Source: UBA1479 sp038109305 (GTDB taxonomy: Bacteria; Pseudomonadota; Alphaproteobacteria; Rhodospirillales; Casp-alpha2). Taken from it: a stretch of DNA of 64,000 nucleotides. Below the pieces are notes generated by a model, which saw only the letters and a list, made by a program, of their open reading frames with translations, was not told the DNA's origin and made no database searches. The translations under genes and the position numbers were made by a program. The DNA lies in NCBI GenBank assembly GCA_038109305.1, contig JAYNIR010000014.1, positions 17,519 through 81,518 of the forward strand, in the 5' to 3' direction. Below, in pieces: positions 26,006-33,776 of the stretch; the first letter of the stretch is position 1; each line of letters begins with the position of its first letter.

Positions 26006-26983
26006 ATGAAGATCACGATCCTGGATGATTATTTCGATACCATTCGCACGCTCGACTGTTTCAAAAAGCTCGACGGCCACGACGTCACGGTCTGGAACGA
26101 TCACGTGCAGGACACGGATGAACTAGCGAAACGGCTGAAGGATACGGAAGCCCTGGTGCTGATCCGCGAACGCACGAAAATCCGCACGCCGCTTCTGCAA
26201 AAGCTCAATAAGCTGGAACTCATCAGCCAGCGGAGCGTCTACCCCCACATCAATGTGGAAACCTGCACCGAACGCGGCGTGCTGCTATGTTCAAGCCAGC
26301 ACCCCGGCATGCCCAGCTACGCCACGGCGGAACTGACCTGGGGCCTGATCCTCGCGGCCATGCGCCAAATCCCCGAACAGATGCAAAGCCTCAAAGCCGG
26401 CAACTGGCAGATGGGCCTGGGCCGCACGCTGCGCGGCAAGACGCTGGGTATTTACGGATACGGCCGCATTTCCCGCGCCGTCGCCGACACGGCCAAGACC
26501 TTTGGCATGCGCATCCTCGTTTGGGCGCGGGAGGAAAGCCGCAAGGCCGCCGCCGCCGAGGGGTACGACGTCGCCGCAAGCAAGGAGGCGTTTTTCCGGG
26601 ATGCCGACGTGCTGACCCTTCATGTGCGGCTTAAGGACGCGACGAAAAACATCGTGACGGCGGAAGACCTGGCGCTCATGAAGCCGACGGCGTTACTCGT
26701 CAACACGTCCCGCTCGGGCCTGATCGTCAAGGGTGCGTTGGCGGCGGCGCTCAAGGCCGGGCGGCCCGGCATGGCGGCGGTCGACGTTTACGATGACGAG
26801 CCGGTGAAAAAAGGGACGGAGCCGTTACTAGACCTGCCCAATGCCTACTGCACGCCGCACATCGGCTATGTTACGACGGACGAATATGAGGTTCACTTCC
26901 GCGACATCTTCGATCAAATTCTCGCTTATATCGACGGCAACCCCGTCAGCATGATCAACCCAGAAGCCCTCAAGAACAGATAA
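26006..26983 (+). CDS. D-2-hydroxyacid dehydrogenase family protein (NAD-dependent)
   Basis: 325 residues from the ATG at 26006 (MKITILDDYFDTIRTLDCFK). The NAD loop is LRGKTLGIYGYGRISRAVAD. Catalytic residues fit the family: Arg in LLVNTSRSGLIVKGAL, Glu in DVYDDEPVKKGTEPLL and His in NAYCTPHIGYVTTDEYE. It oxidises or reduces a 2-hydroxy/2-keto acid, possibly 3-phosphoglycerate-like. It is adjacent to a second enzyme of the same superfamily 17 bases downstream and to the LysR/VOC pair, suggesting a hydroxy-acid catabolic unit. Confidence 0.9.
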   Translation: MKITILDDYFDTIRTLDCFKKLDGHDVTVWNDHVQDTDELAKRLKDTEALVLIRERTKIRTPLLQKLNKLELISQRSVYPHINVETCTERGVLLCSSQHPGMPSYATAELTWGLILAAMRQIPEQMQSLKAGNWQMGLGRTLRGKTLGIYGYGRISRAVADTAKTFGMRILVWAREESRKAAAAEGYDVAASKEAFFRDADVLTLHVRLKDATKNIVTAEDLALMKPTALLVNTSRSGLIVKGALAAALKAGRPGMAAVDVYDDEPVKKGTEPLLDLPNAYCTPHIGYVTTDEYEVHFRDIFDQILAYIDGNPVSMINPEALKNR

Positions 26984-27000
26984 GCAGAACCGCGGATCCC

Positions 27001-27939
27001 ATGAAAAACATCGTCTTGTTCAAACACCCGGCGCCGGCCTTCCGGGCGGAGCTGCAATCCGGCTTCGACCTGGTGGATTTCGACCTCAAGCTTGGTGATA
27101 AAAACGACCCCCGGTGCGCCGAGGGCCGCGTCTTGATGACATCAGGCTCCTACGGCGCCTTTGCCGATGAAATCGCGGCGCTTCCATCGCTCGGCCTCAT
27201 CTGCTGCGTCGGCACGGGGTACGACCGGGTCGATCTGGACGCCGCCAAGGCCCGGTGGATCAAGGTCTGCCATGCCGCCGGGACCAACGCGGAATCGGTC
27301 GCCGATCACGCCTTCGCCCTGTTGCTGGCGGCGGTCCGCGACATCGTCAACTTCGACGCGGTGGCGCGGTCGGGCGCATGGCGGGGGCCCGAGGAAACGC
27401 GCCCGACGATCACCGGCCGGCCCATCGGCATTATCGGCATGGGCGGCATCGGAAAGGGCATCGCACGGCGCGCGGCGGCGTCGGAAATGCCGGTCTACTA
27501 CACCGCCCGTTCGGCCAAGTCCGACCTGCCCTATACCTTCGTCGCCGATGTGAAGGACCTTGCGGAACATGTGGATTTCCTGGTGGTCTCCGCCCCCGGT
27601 GGTGCTGAAACGCAGCACATGATCAACGCCAATGTTCTGGCCGCGCTGGGCAAGGACGGATACCTGGTCAACATCGGCCGGGGCTCCATCGTCGATACCG
27701 CCGCGTTGGTCCATGCGCTTAAGTCTGGGGTTATCCGGGGTGCCGGGATTGACGTGTATGAGGACGAGCCCGACATCCCCGACGACCTGATCGCGCTCAA
27801 GAACGTCGTGCTGACGCCGCATGTGGGCGGCATGGTCGACGGCATCCACGCCAAAAGCGCGGTCCTGATCCGGAAAAACATCGAGGCGTTCTTTGCCGGC
27901 GAACCGCTGGTCACGCCGATCCCGGAGATGGCGGAGTGA
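27001..27939 (+). CDS. 2-hydroxyacid dehydrogenase (glyoxylate/hydroxypyruvate reductase-like)
   Basis: 312 residues. The cofactor loop GRPIGIIGMGGIGKGIARRA is followed by VYYTARSAKSDLPY, where the Arg after the second strand suggests NADPH preference, as in glyoxylate reductases. Catalytic Arg lies in YLVNIGRGSIVDTAALVHAL, Glu in IDVYEDEPDIPDDLIA and His in VVLTPHVGGMVDGIHA. Not closely similar to the preceding dehydrogenase except for the shared fold, so it is not a recent tandem duplicate. Confidence 0.92.
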   Translation: MKNIVLFKHPAPAFRAELQSGFDLVDFDLKLGDKNDPRCAEGRVLMTSGSYGAFADEIAALPSLGLICCVGTGYDRVDLDAAKARWIKVCHAAGTNAESVADHAFALLLAAVRDIVNFDAVARSGAWRGPEETRPTITGRPIGIIGMGGIGKGIARRAAASEMPVYYTARSAKSDLPYTFVADVKDLAEHVDFLVVSAPGGAETQHMINANVLAALGKDGYLVNIGRGSIVDTAALVHALKSGVIRGAGIDVYEDEPDIPDDLIALKNVVLTPHVGGMVDGIHAKSAVLIRKNIEAFFAGEPLVTPIPEMAE

Positions 27940-27941
27940 TG

Positions 27942-28156
27942 GCCGTTCGATTGCTCTTGCCCGCTTCCAGGAACTCTCTCGACCAACTGTAATACACGCT
28001 CTCAGCGATGCCTTCCCGGCGGCATAGGGCAGAGATACTTTCCTCGCCCCGCAGCCCTTCAAGGACAATGCGGATCTTCTCTTCCGACGAATACTACTTG
28101 CGCGTCTTACGCCGGATATCACGGACAGCCTGATCGGCTGGGGCTTTCTTGCTCAT
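27942..28156 (-). mobile_element. IS3-family OrfA remnant (with TAG)
   Basis: From the ATG at 28156 the frame reads MSKKAPADQAVRDIRRKTRK, TAG at 28094-28096, then YSSEEKIRIVLEGLRGEESI, SALCRREGIAESVYYSWSRE and FLEAGKSNRTAIT. This is the HTH protein OrfA of IS3-family elements, truncated at its 3' end against the dehydrogenase gene. OrfB (integrase) is absent. The fragment shows that an insertion sequence once lay here and has decayed. Confidence 0.8.
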
Positions 28157-28910
28157 GGATTTCTGTCTCATCTTTGTTCCCTTCGGTCACTACGATGAGC
28201 CAGAAATCCTCCGATATGCAAATACCTCAATATGTCCCAAAGGTGCTAAGGTTAGACACCCATCGACGGCAAATCATGGTTCAATACGGCGCTGCTGAGG
28301 TCATGCGTCAAGTAACTGGACGAGCCGACGGGCGTGCGGGTGTAGCCCGGCGGCAACCTCCCGGCCGCCCCCCAAAACCATCAACAGTCGGACCTTCAAA
28401 TCCCATTGATAATCCTTAGGTCCTCAACTAACATTCCGTCGATTCCCATGGCGACGCCCGCCGACGCTTACAATCGAAAACTCATGACGGTTCATGCTAG
28501 CCGACACCGCCCCCGGGGCTCGCGAACGAGACGCGGGTTGGCTCCTTTGCCGTGCGCGGGCGCCTGGACCATCTTAAACGACGACATCGCTTCCGGCAGG
28601 CGCCGGTCGCCCGCCGCCCGTCTTGCGGATCAAGCCAGGAACGCGGCGCGATCGCATTCGCCCAGTCCCTGCCGTCTCTCCGCCTGACGCATGACGATGT
28701 CCCGGAGCCGACTCATCATGGTTGAAGCCGTTATCGAACGCTTCGGGACTACAGCCAAAGAATTTTATTTCGCACTGTCTACCTGCCGGGCGCCGATGCG
28801 CGCGCCTGCCGCCGGGTGTACGGCCGCTTTCGCCGTATCCTCCGACTTGCCGCCCGGAGACCGACCCTGACTTCCTGGCGATTTTCCCCCTCAATCAACA
28901 AGGTGTTCAG
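28157..28910. other. Stretch without a supported gene, next to IS3 remnant
   Basis: The first ~110 bases are AT-richer and probably belong to the left end of the decayed IS3 element. The rest is GC-rich with no ORF that resembles a protein on either strand. A minus-strand reading near 28490-28720 (MRQAERRQGLGECDRAAFLA, TGA, SARRAAGDRRLPEAMSSFKM) looks weakly protein-like but has an in-frame stop and no recognisable family. The promoter of the spermidine-synthase-like gene must lie near the right end. Confidence 0.5.
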
Positions 28911-29930
28911 ATGAAGACGACATATGCGATCGAGCTGGAACCGGAGCCAGACCCAATGATCGACATCCCGATGGGCGGGTTGACGCCGGCGCTCCCGGGC
29001 GACCTGGACGGCGGCCAAGCCGCCTGGTTCTGCGAGCATGAGTTCGAGAAAGACAATCCATCCGACTGGCAGCCGCGTTATCAGATCAGCCGCATCATCC
29101 ACGAAGCGCAAACGGCCTATCACCGGTTTCTGTTCTTTGAAAACCCGACATTCGGCCGGATTTTCGTTCTGGACGGCGTGGTTCAGAATACCGAGCGGGA
29201 CGGTTTCGCCTATCAGGAAATGCTGGCGCATCCGCCGCTGTTCGCCCATCCCGACCCCAAACGGGTGCTGATCATCGGTTGCGGGGCGGGGGGCACGCTC
29301 CGCGAAGTTCTGCGCCATCCGGTCGAACAGGCGACGATTATCGATATCGACGGCGAAGTCGTCGAGGTGTGCCGCACCCACATGTCGATGATATCCGCCG
29401 GCGCGTTTGAAGATCCGCGGACGCGGCTAGTCATCGGCGATGGTTTCCGCTTCGTCAAGAAGGCCACCGAAACCTATGACGTGATCATCGTCGACTCGCC
29501 CGACCCGGTCGGCGCCGGCGCCATTCTGTTCACCGAGGAATTTTTCAGTAACTGCCGCCGCTGCCTGGCGCCCGGCGGGATTTTGGTGACGCAAAGCGGC
29601 GTGCCGTTCCTGCAGCCGGAAGTGACCGCCGATGTGGCGCAAAAGCTAAAGGGCCTGTTCCCGCACGTGTCGTTTTACGGCGTGGTGGTTCCTACCTACG
29701 GCGGGCTGATGGCGCTGAGCTGGAGCCGCGCCGAAGGAGGGCTCGGGCATCCGACGCTCAAGGCGCTTCGCAGGCGATACAAAGCGGGCGGTATCGATAC
29801 GCGCTATTACACACCCGAACTGCATCAGGCCGCCTTTGGTCTGCCGGCCTATGTCCGGTGGCTGACCGACGGCAAGGCGCTCAACGCCCGGAAGGCTATG
29901 CGGATTTCACCCAGCGCGGCGGGTCGATAA
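28911..29930 (+). CDS. Spermidine synthase-like aminopropyltransferase
   Basis: 339 residues from the ATG at 28911. The core is the PAPT fold: YQISRIIHEAQTAYHRFLFF, LDGVVQNTERDGFAYQEMLA (the usual Q-x-[TS]-x-x-DEF-x-Y-x-E-M motif with variants), the dcSAM loop VLIIGCGAGGTLREVLRHP, DIDGEVVEVCRTHM and YDVIIVDSPDPVGAGAILFT with the catalytic Asp. The first ~45 residues and a C-terminal extension are unusual compared with SpeE. It transfers aminopropyl groups to a diamine, or another methylthio-type nucleophile; the substrate is unproved. The end overlaps the convergent SET gene by 35 bases. Confidence 0.85.
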   Translation: MKTTYAIELEPEPDPMIDIPMGGLTPALPGDLDGGQAAWFCEHEFEKDNPSDWQPRYQISRIIHEAQTAYHRFLFFENPTFGRIFVLDGVVQNTERDGFAYQEMLAHPPLFAHPDPKRVLIIGCGAGGTLREVLRHPVEQATIIDIDGEVVEVCRTHMSMISAGAFEDPRTRLVIGDGFRFVKKATETYDVIIVDSPDPVGAGAILFTEEFFSNCRRCLAPGGILVTQSGVPFLQPEVTADVAQKLKGLFPHVSFYGVVVPTYGGLMALSWSRAEGGLGHPTLKALRRRYKAGGIDTRYYTPELHQAAFGLPAYVRWLTDGKALNARKAMRISPSAAGR

Positions 29931-30294
29931 TCACTTTCCCACCTTCCAGGTGGCCGTAGTGACAGGTCAATTCCTCGCCGGCGGCGATGTCGCGCACTGC
30001 GAAACCGAAATAGATGCCCGAACAATCGGTGTTCGGGTCGTCCGAATGATTCATGTACCGGCCTTCGTCGAATTCCAGCATCATCTTTTCGGGATTAGCC
30101 GGGTCGGTGAAAGTGTAGCGGGCGAGGAACTCCCGCGCCGAAGGCGGGGCGTCATCAATGGCGCCCGTATCGAGGACGGTGTCGAACGGCGGCGTGAAGC
30201 GATAAATCTCGGTTCCCTTGGAAATCGGATCGCGGGTGAAGGTTCCGAGCCCCTCGATCGCCGAGGGCGCCACGAAGCAGCGTACCAACATCAT
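29896..30294 (-). CDS. SET-domain protein (small)
   Basis: 132 residues consisting almost only of a SET domain: IEGLGTFTRDPISKGTEIYR at the start, YMNHSDDPNTD (the NH motif of the SAM/pseudoknot) and DIAAGEELTCHYG with the Tyr of the C-terminal motif. SET proteins methylate lysine. Bacterial minimal SET proteins are sporadic and their substrates are mostly unknown, with ribosomal or histone-like proteins proposed. The GGAGA ribosome site precedes two ATG codons. The 3' end overlaps the neighbouring gene by 35 bases. Confidence 0.85.
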   Translation of the reverse strand: MMLVRCFVAPSAIEGLGTFTRDPISKGTEIYRFTPPFDTVLDTGAIDDAPPSAREFLARYTFTDPANPEKMMLEFDEGRYMNHSDDPNTDCSGIYFGFAVRDIAAGEELTCHYGHLEGGKVIIDPPRWVKSA

Positions 30295-30374
30295 CCGGTG
30301 GGTTCTCCATCAAGCTGAAATGTCCGGTGGAATTGACGGGTGCGTCCGGACCGTAGACACACGTCCGGCCGGAA

Positions 30375-31001
30375 TTGATCCCGGCCGACGGGCGTCATTT
30401 AACTCAATTCCCGGGGGCCGCGCAATCGGGCGAACGGCATATCAAGGACGCGACGCAGGAACTGCAGGATGTCAACGAAGGCCTATCGGAGGTTGCGGAG
30501 AAAGTCCGCGCCGCCCGAGATATCCTGGCGCGGGCGCAGGTGACCGCGCCGACCGACGGCGTTGTCGTGCAGCTTCGCGTGCATACGCCGGGCGGCGTCG
30601 TGCAGGCGGGGGAACCGCTTTTGGACCTGGTGCCGCAGAACGACCTGCGCGTGGTCGAGCTGAAGATCGACCCCCGAGATATCGACGTGGTCTATCCCGG
30701 CATGCCCGCCCGCGTGCGGCTGACCGCCTTTGATGCGCGGACCGCGCCAATGATCGAAAGCGCGGTGACGCAGGTCTCCGCCGACCGCATCGTCGACCCG
30801 GTGACGGGCGTGGCCTATTTCTCTGGCCGGGTGCTGCCCATGGAACTGCCGGATCGGGAAGACCCGGAAAAACCGGCCCACCCGGCGCTGACGTCCAGAA
30901 TGCTGGCAGAGGTCTCTCTGGTGACCGGCGCCCGCACGGTGCTGAATTACGTGCTCGACCCCCTGGTCCGCACCATGGAACGGGCGGGGCGGGAGCTTTG
31001 A
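30375..31001 (+). pseudogene. C-terminal fragment of HlyD-type secretion adaptor
   Basis: About 208 codons. The end of the long coiled coil (ELQDVNEGLSEVAEKVRAAR) is followed by the lipoyl half-motif ILARAQVTAPTDGVVVQLRV and the beta-barrel region LRVVELKIDPRDIDVVYPGM up to the C-terminal TM-proximal LDPLVRTMERAGREL. The N-terminal membrane anchor, first lipoyl half and most of the coiled coil (about 230 residues) are missing, and no partner ABC transporter or TolC is nearby. It is a leftover of a type I secretion locus; the sequence 30295-30374 shows nothing recognisable. Confidence 0.75.
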
Positions 31002-31014
31002 TCTCGCCCGTGGC

Positions 31015-31773
31015 CTAGGTCGCAAAAGCGCCGCCGTCGACGACGATTTCCGACCCGGTAACGAAACTTGAATCGTCGCTTGCCAGGAAAAACACCGCGC
31101 CTGCGACTTCTTCGGGCCGCGCCAACCGGCCGAGGGGGATGGTTTTCATGCGGGCTTCGAACTTGTCTTGCGGCACGGCGCGCCGCCCCATGGCCGTATC
31201 GACCGGTCCCGGATGGACGGAATTGCAGCGGATGTTGTCTTTCGCGCATTGCAGTGCGACGGACTTGGTCATCAGCCGGACCGCGCCCTTCGACGCACCG
31301 TAGTGGACGAACCACGACGCCCGCAGCCCCGCCGTTGACGACAGGTTGATGATCGATCCGCCGCCCGATTGCCGCATCGCCGGGATGGCCGCCTGAGTGC
31401 CCAGAAAGACGCCCTTGGCGTTCACTTCCATCATCCGGTCCCACTGTTCTTCGGTCATGTCGTCGATCGACGTCTTGTCGTAGATGCCGGCGTTGTTGAC
31501 CAAGACATCCAGCCCGCCGTGGTCATTGACGGCGCGGTCAATGATCGCCTGCCATTGATCTTTCTTCGTCACGTCCAGCGCCACGAAGGTCACGGACCCG
31601 GCGGCGCCGGTCAGGTCGTTGGCGAGCGCCGCACCCCCCTTGGCGTCCATATCGCCGAACACCACGTTCGCGCCCTCGGCGGCCAGACGGCGAACCACGG
31701 CTTCGCCGATGCCGGCGGACCCGCCCGATACGACGGTGGTCTTTCCTTCTAATCTGAATGCTTCCTGGCTCAT
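31015..31773 (-). CDS. SDR-family oxidoreductase
   Basis: 252 residues, classical short-chain dehydrogenase. The cofactor loop is TVVSGGSAGIGEAVVRRLAA, with FGDMDAKGG giving an Asp after beta2 (NAD preference). NNAGIYDKTSIDD is followed by the catalytic Ser in IINLSSTAGLRASW and YGASKGAVRLMTKS with Tyr and Lys. The end is FVTGSEIVVDGGAFAT. Its start overlaps the E1 beta stop by four bases, so it is translationally coupled to the ThDP enzyme operon and probably reduces or oxidises the same substrate series. Confidence 0.9.
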   Translation of the reverse strand: MSQEAFRLEGKTTVVSGGSAGIGEAVVRRLAAEGANVVFGDMDAKGGAALANDLTGAAGSVTFVALDVTKKDQWQAIIDRAVNDHGGLDVLVNNAGIYDKTSIDDMTEEQWDRMMEVNAKGVFLGTQAAIPAMRQSGGGSIINLSSTAGLRASWFVHYGASKGAVRLMTKSVALQCAKDNIRCNSVHPGPVDTAMGRRAVPQDKFEARMKTIPLGRLARPEEVAGAVFFLASDDSSFVTGSEIVVDGGAFAT

Positions 31774-32747
31774 GCAGCGGCGCCTTTCCCCGATTGTTCC
31801 ATAACCTCGCGGATCGCCTTCGCGATCTTGTGCCGATCGGGGAAGACATGATCTTCCAGATTGGGGGTGTAGGGGATCGGCACGTTCAGGGCGCAGACCC
31901 GGCGGACGGGGCCCTTAAGAGCTTTGAAGGTCTCCAAGTCTTCGGTGACGAGGGTTGCGATCTCGGATGCCGCACTGGCCGTCGGCGTCGCTTCGTCGGC
32001 GATCAGCAGACGCCCGGTTTTCTGCACGGATTTACGGATCGTCGCGGCGTCCATGGGGACCAGGGTGCGCGGATCAACAACCTCGACCGACACGCCTTCC
32101 TTAGAGAGCTTTTCCGCCGCCGCCAGGGCCTCCGTCACCATCCAGGCGAGCGCGATCACGGTGATGTCCGTGCCTTCGCGTTTCACGTCGGCGACGCCGA
32201 AGGGGATGGTGTAGTCGTCTTCGGGCACCGGGCCTTTAATTTTGTCGAGCCTGCCGCATTCGAACGAGATCACCGGGTTGTCGTCTCTGATCGCGGTTTT
32301 CAGCAACCCCTTCAGGTCATAGGGCGTCGACGGGATGATCATCTTCAACCCGGCCAGGTTCATGAACATGGAATAGGGGCTTTGCGAATGCTGCGCCGCG
32401 CGGCGGGTGCCGCCGCCGACGGTGGAGCGGAATAGGATTGGGAATTTCGCCTGGCCGCCGAACATGTAATGGATTTTCGCGGCCTGATTGACGATCTGAT
32501 CCATGGCGACGAAGCAGAAGGTGATGGACCGCCAGTCGACGATGGGCCGGTATCCCGACCCAGCGGCGCCGATGGCCATGCCGGTCAGGGCGCTTTCGGT
32601 GATCGGCGTGGCGCGGATGCGGTCGGCGCCGAATTCGCTCAGCAGCATACCCGGCGGGTCCGTCGACAGGTGAAAGATTTTTTTTTCCCGCCGCATTTCC
32701 TCGGCAAGGGCTTCCCATCCGGCCTGAGCGTATGTGAGTTCGCGCAT
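31770..32747 (-). CDS. 2-oxoacid/acetoin dehydrogenase E1 component, beta subunit
   Basis: 325 residues (MRELTYAQAGWEALAEEMRR). Typical E1 beta features: the Glu-containing ITESALTGMAIGAAGSGYRP that activates ThDP, KIHYMFGGQAKFPILFRSTV, and the C-terminal transketolase domain with VEVVDPRTLVPMDAATIRKS and VCALNVPIPYTPNLEDHVFP. Pairs with the alpha subunit 16 bases upstream. E1 alpha2beta2 decarboxylates 2-oxo acids or cleaves acetoin and passes the acyl group to a lipoyl E2, but no E2 or E3 gene lies in this operon. Confidence 0.92.
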   Translation of the reverse strand: MRELTYAQAGWEALAEEMRREKKIFHLSTDPPGMLLSEFGADRIRATPITESALTGMAIGAAGSGYRPIVDWRSITFCFVAMDQIVNQAAKIHYMFGGQAKFPILFRSTVGGGTRRAAQHSQSPYSMFMNLAGLKMIIPSTPYDLKGLLKTAIRDDNPVISFECGRLDKIKGPVPEDDYTIPFGVADVKREGTDITVIALAWMVTEALAAAEKLSKEGVSVEVVDPRTLVPMDAATIRKSVQKTGRLLIADEATPTASAASEIATLVTEDLETFKALKGPVRRVCALNVPIPYTPNLEDHVFPDRHKIAKAIREVMEQSGKGAAA

Positions 32748-32763
32748 GATCGTATCGTCCTGC

Positions 32764-33765
32764 TTAGGCTGCGAAGACGTCGCCCACGGCGTCGTCCGGG
32801 TCGGGGAAGGGGCTGGCCTTGGCGAAAGCCACGGCGGCTTCGATCTCGGTCAGCACCGCTTTGTCCAGGTCTTGAAATTCCGCGTCGGTGACGGGTGCCT
32901 CCGGCAGGGCCTTCATGTGGTTGAGCAGCCTACCGATGGGGTCTTTTGCCTTCCACGCGGCGACTTCGTCTTCCGGGCGGATGTCTCTCTGATCCGGGCG
33001 TTCCGTGTGCGCCCGGTGGCGGTAGGTCTTGCATTCGATGATGCTTGGGCCCTCGCCGCGCCGGGCCTCGTCGATGGCCTTAAATGCCGCACGGTAGACA
33101 GCGAACACGTCGTTGCCGTCGACGACTTCGCCCGGAATACCGTAAGCCTTGGCGCGTTCGGCGATATCGGGCAATGCTGTGCTTTGGTCCGTTGCCACGT
33201 TGACCGCCCACAGGTTGTTTTCACACACGTAAATCACCGGCAGCTTCCAGCTTGCCGCCAGATTGATCGATTCATGAAACGGCCCGGCGTTGGATGCGCC
33301 ATCGCCGAAAAAACAGATGGCGACGTCGCCCAGACCGTCCATCTGGCATGCCAGCCCGGCGCCGGTGATGATCGGCATGCCACCCGCAACGATGCCGTTG
33401 GCGCCCAGCATGCCGATGTCGAAATCGGCGATGTGCATGGATCCGCCCTTGCCTTTGCAGTACCCGTCCCGGCGGCCGTAAAGCTCCGCCATCATGCGAT
33501 TCAAATCCGCGCCCTTGGCGATGCAGTGACCGTGGCCGCGGTGGGTCGAGATGATCTTGTCGGACTTGCGGAGCGCCTGACAAACGCCGACGGCGACGGC
33601 TTCTTCCCCGATATAGCTGTGCACGACCCCGTAGACGTCGCCGGCGCGAAAGTCGTCGGAGGCCCGTTCCTCGAACCGGCGGATGGTTTGCATGGTGCGG
33701 AGCATGGCGCGCAGGTCATCCGGGCCCAGGTTGCTCATACCGAGGGTGTCGTTGGATTGAGTCAT
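32764..33765 (-). CDS. 2-oxoacid/acetoin dehydrogenase E1 component, alpha subunit
   Basis: 333 residues. The ThDP-binding motif is ICFFGDGASNAGPFHESINL ending in AASWKLPVIYVCENN, and GKGGSMHIADFDIGMLGANG is the E1 alpha signature with the active-site His. TYRHRAHTERPDQRD carries the phosphorylation-loop region. It is closest by eye to acetoin:DCPIP oxidoreductase alpha (AcoA-like) or PDH alpha. The order in the operon is ThDP enzyme, E1 alpha, E1 beta, SDR, all closely spaced. Confidence 0.92.
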   Translation of the reverse strand: MTQSNDTLGMSNLGPDDLRAMLRTMQTIRRFEERASDDFRAGDVYGVVHSYIGEEAVAVGVCQALRKSDKIISTHRGHGHCIAKGADLNRMMAELYGRRDGYCKGKGGSMHIADFDIGMLGANGIVAGGMPIITGAGLACQMDGLGDVAICFFGDGASNAGPFHESINLAASWKLPVIYVCENNLWAVNVATDQSTALPDIAERAKAYGIPGEVVDGNDVFAVYRAAFKAIDEARRGEGPSIIECKTYRHRAHTERPDQRDIRPEDEVAAWKAKDPIGRLLNHMKALPEAPVTDAEFQDLDKAVLTEIEAAVAFAKASPFPDPDDAVGDVFAA

Positions 33766-33776
33766 GACAGTTTCCT

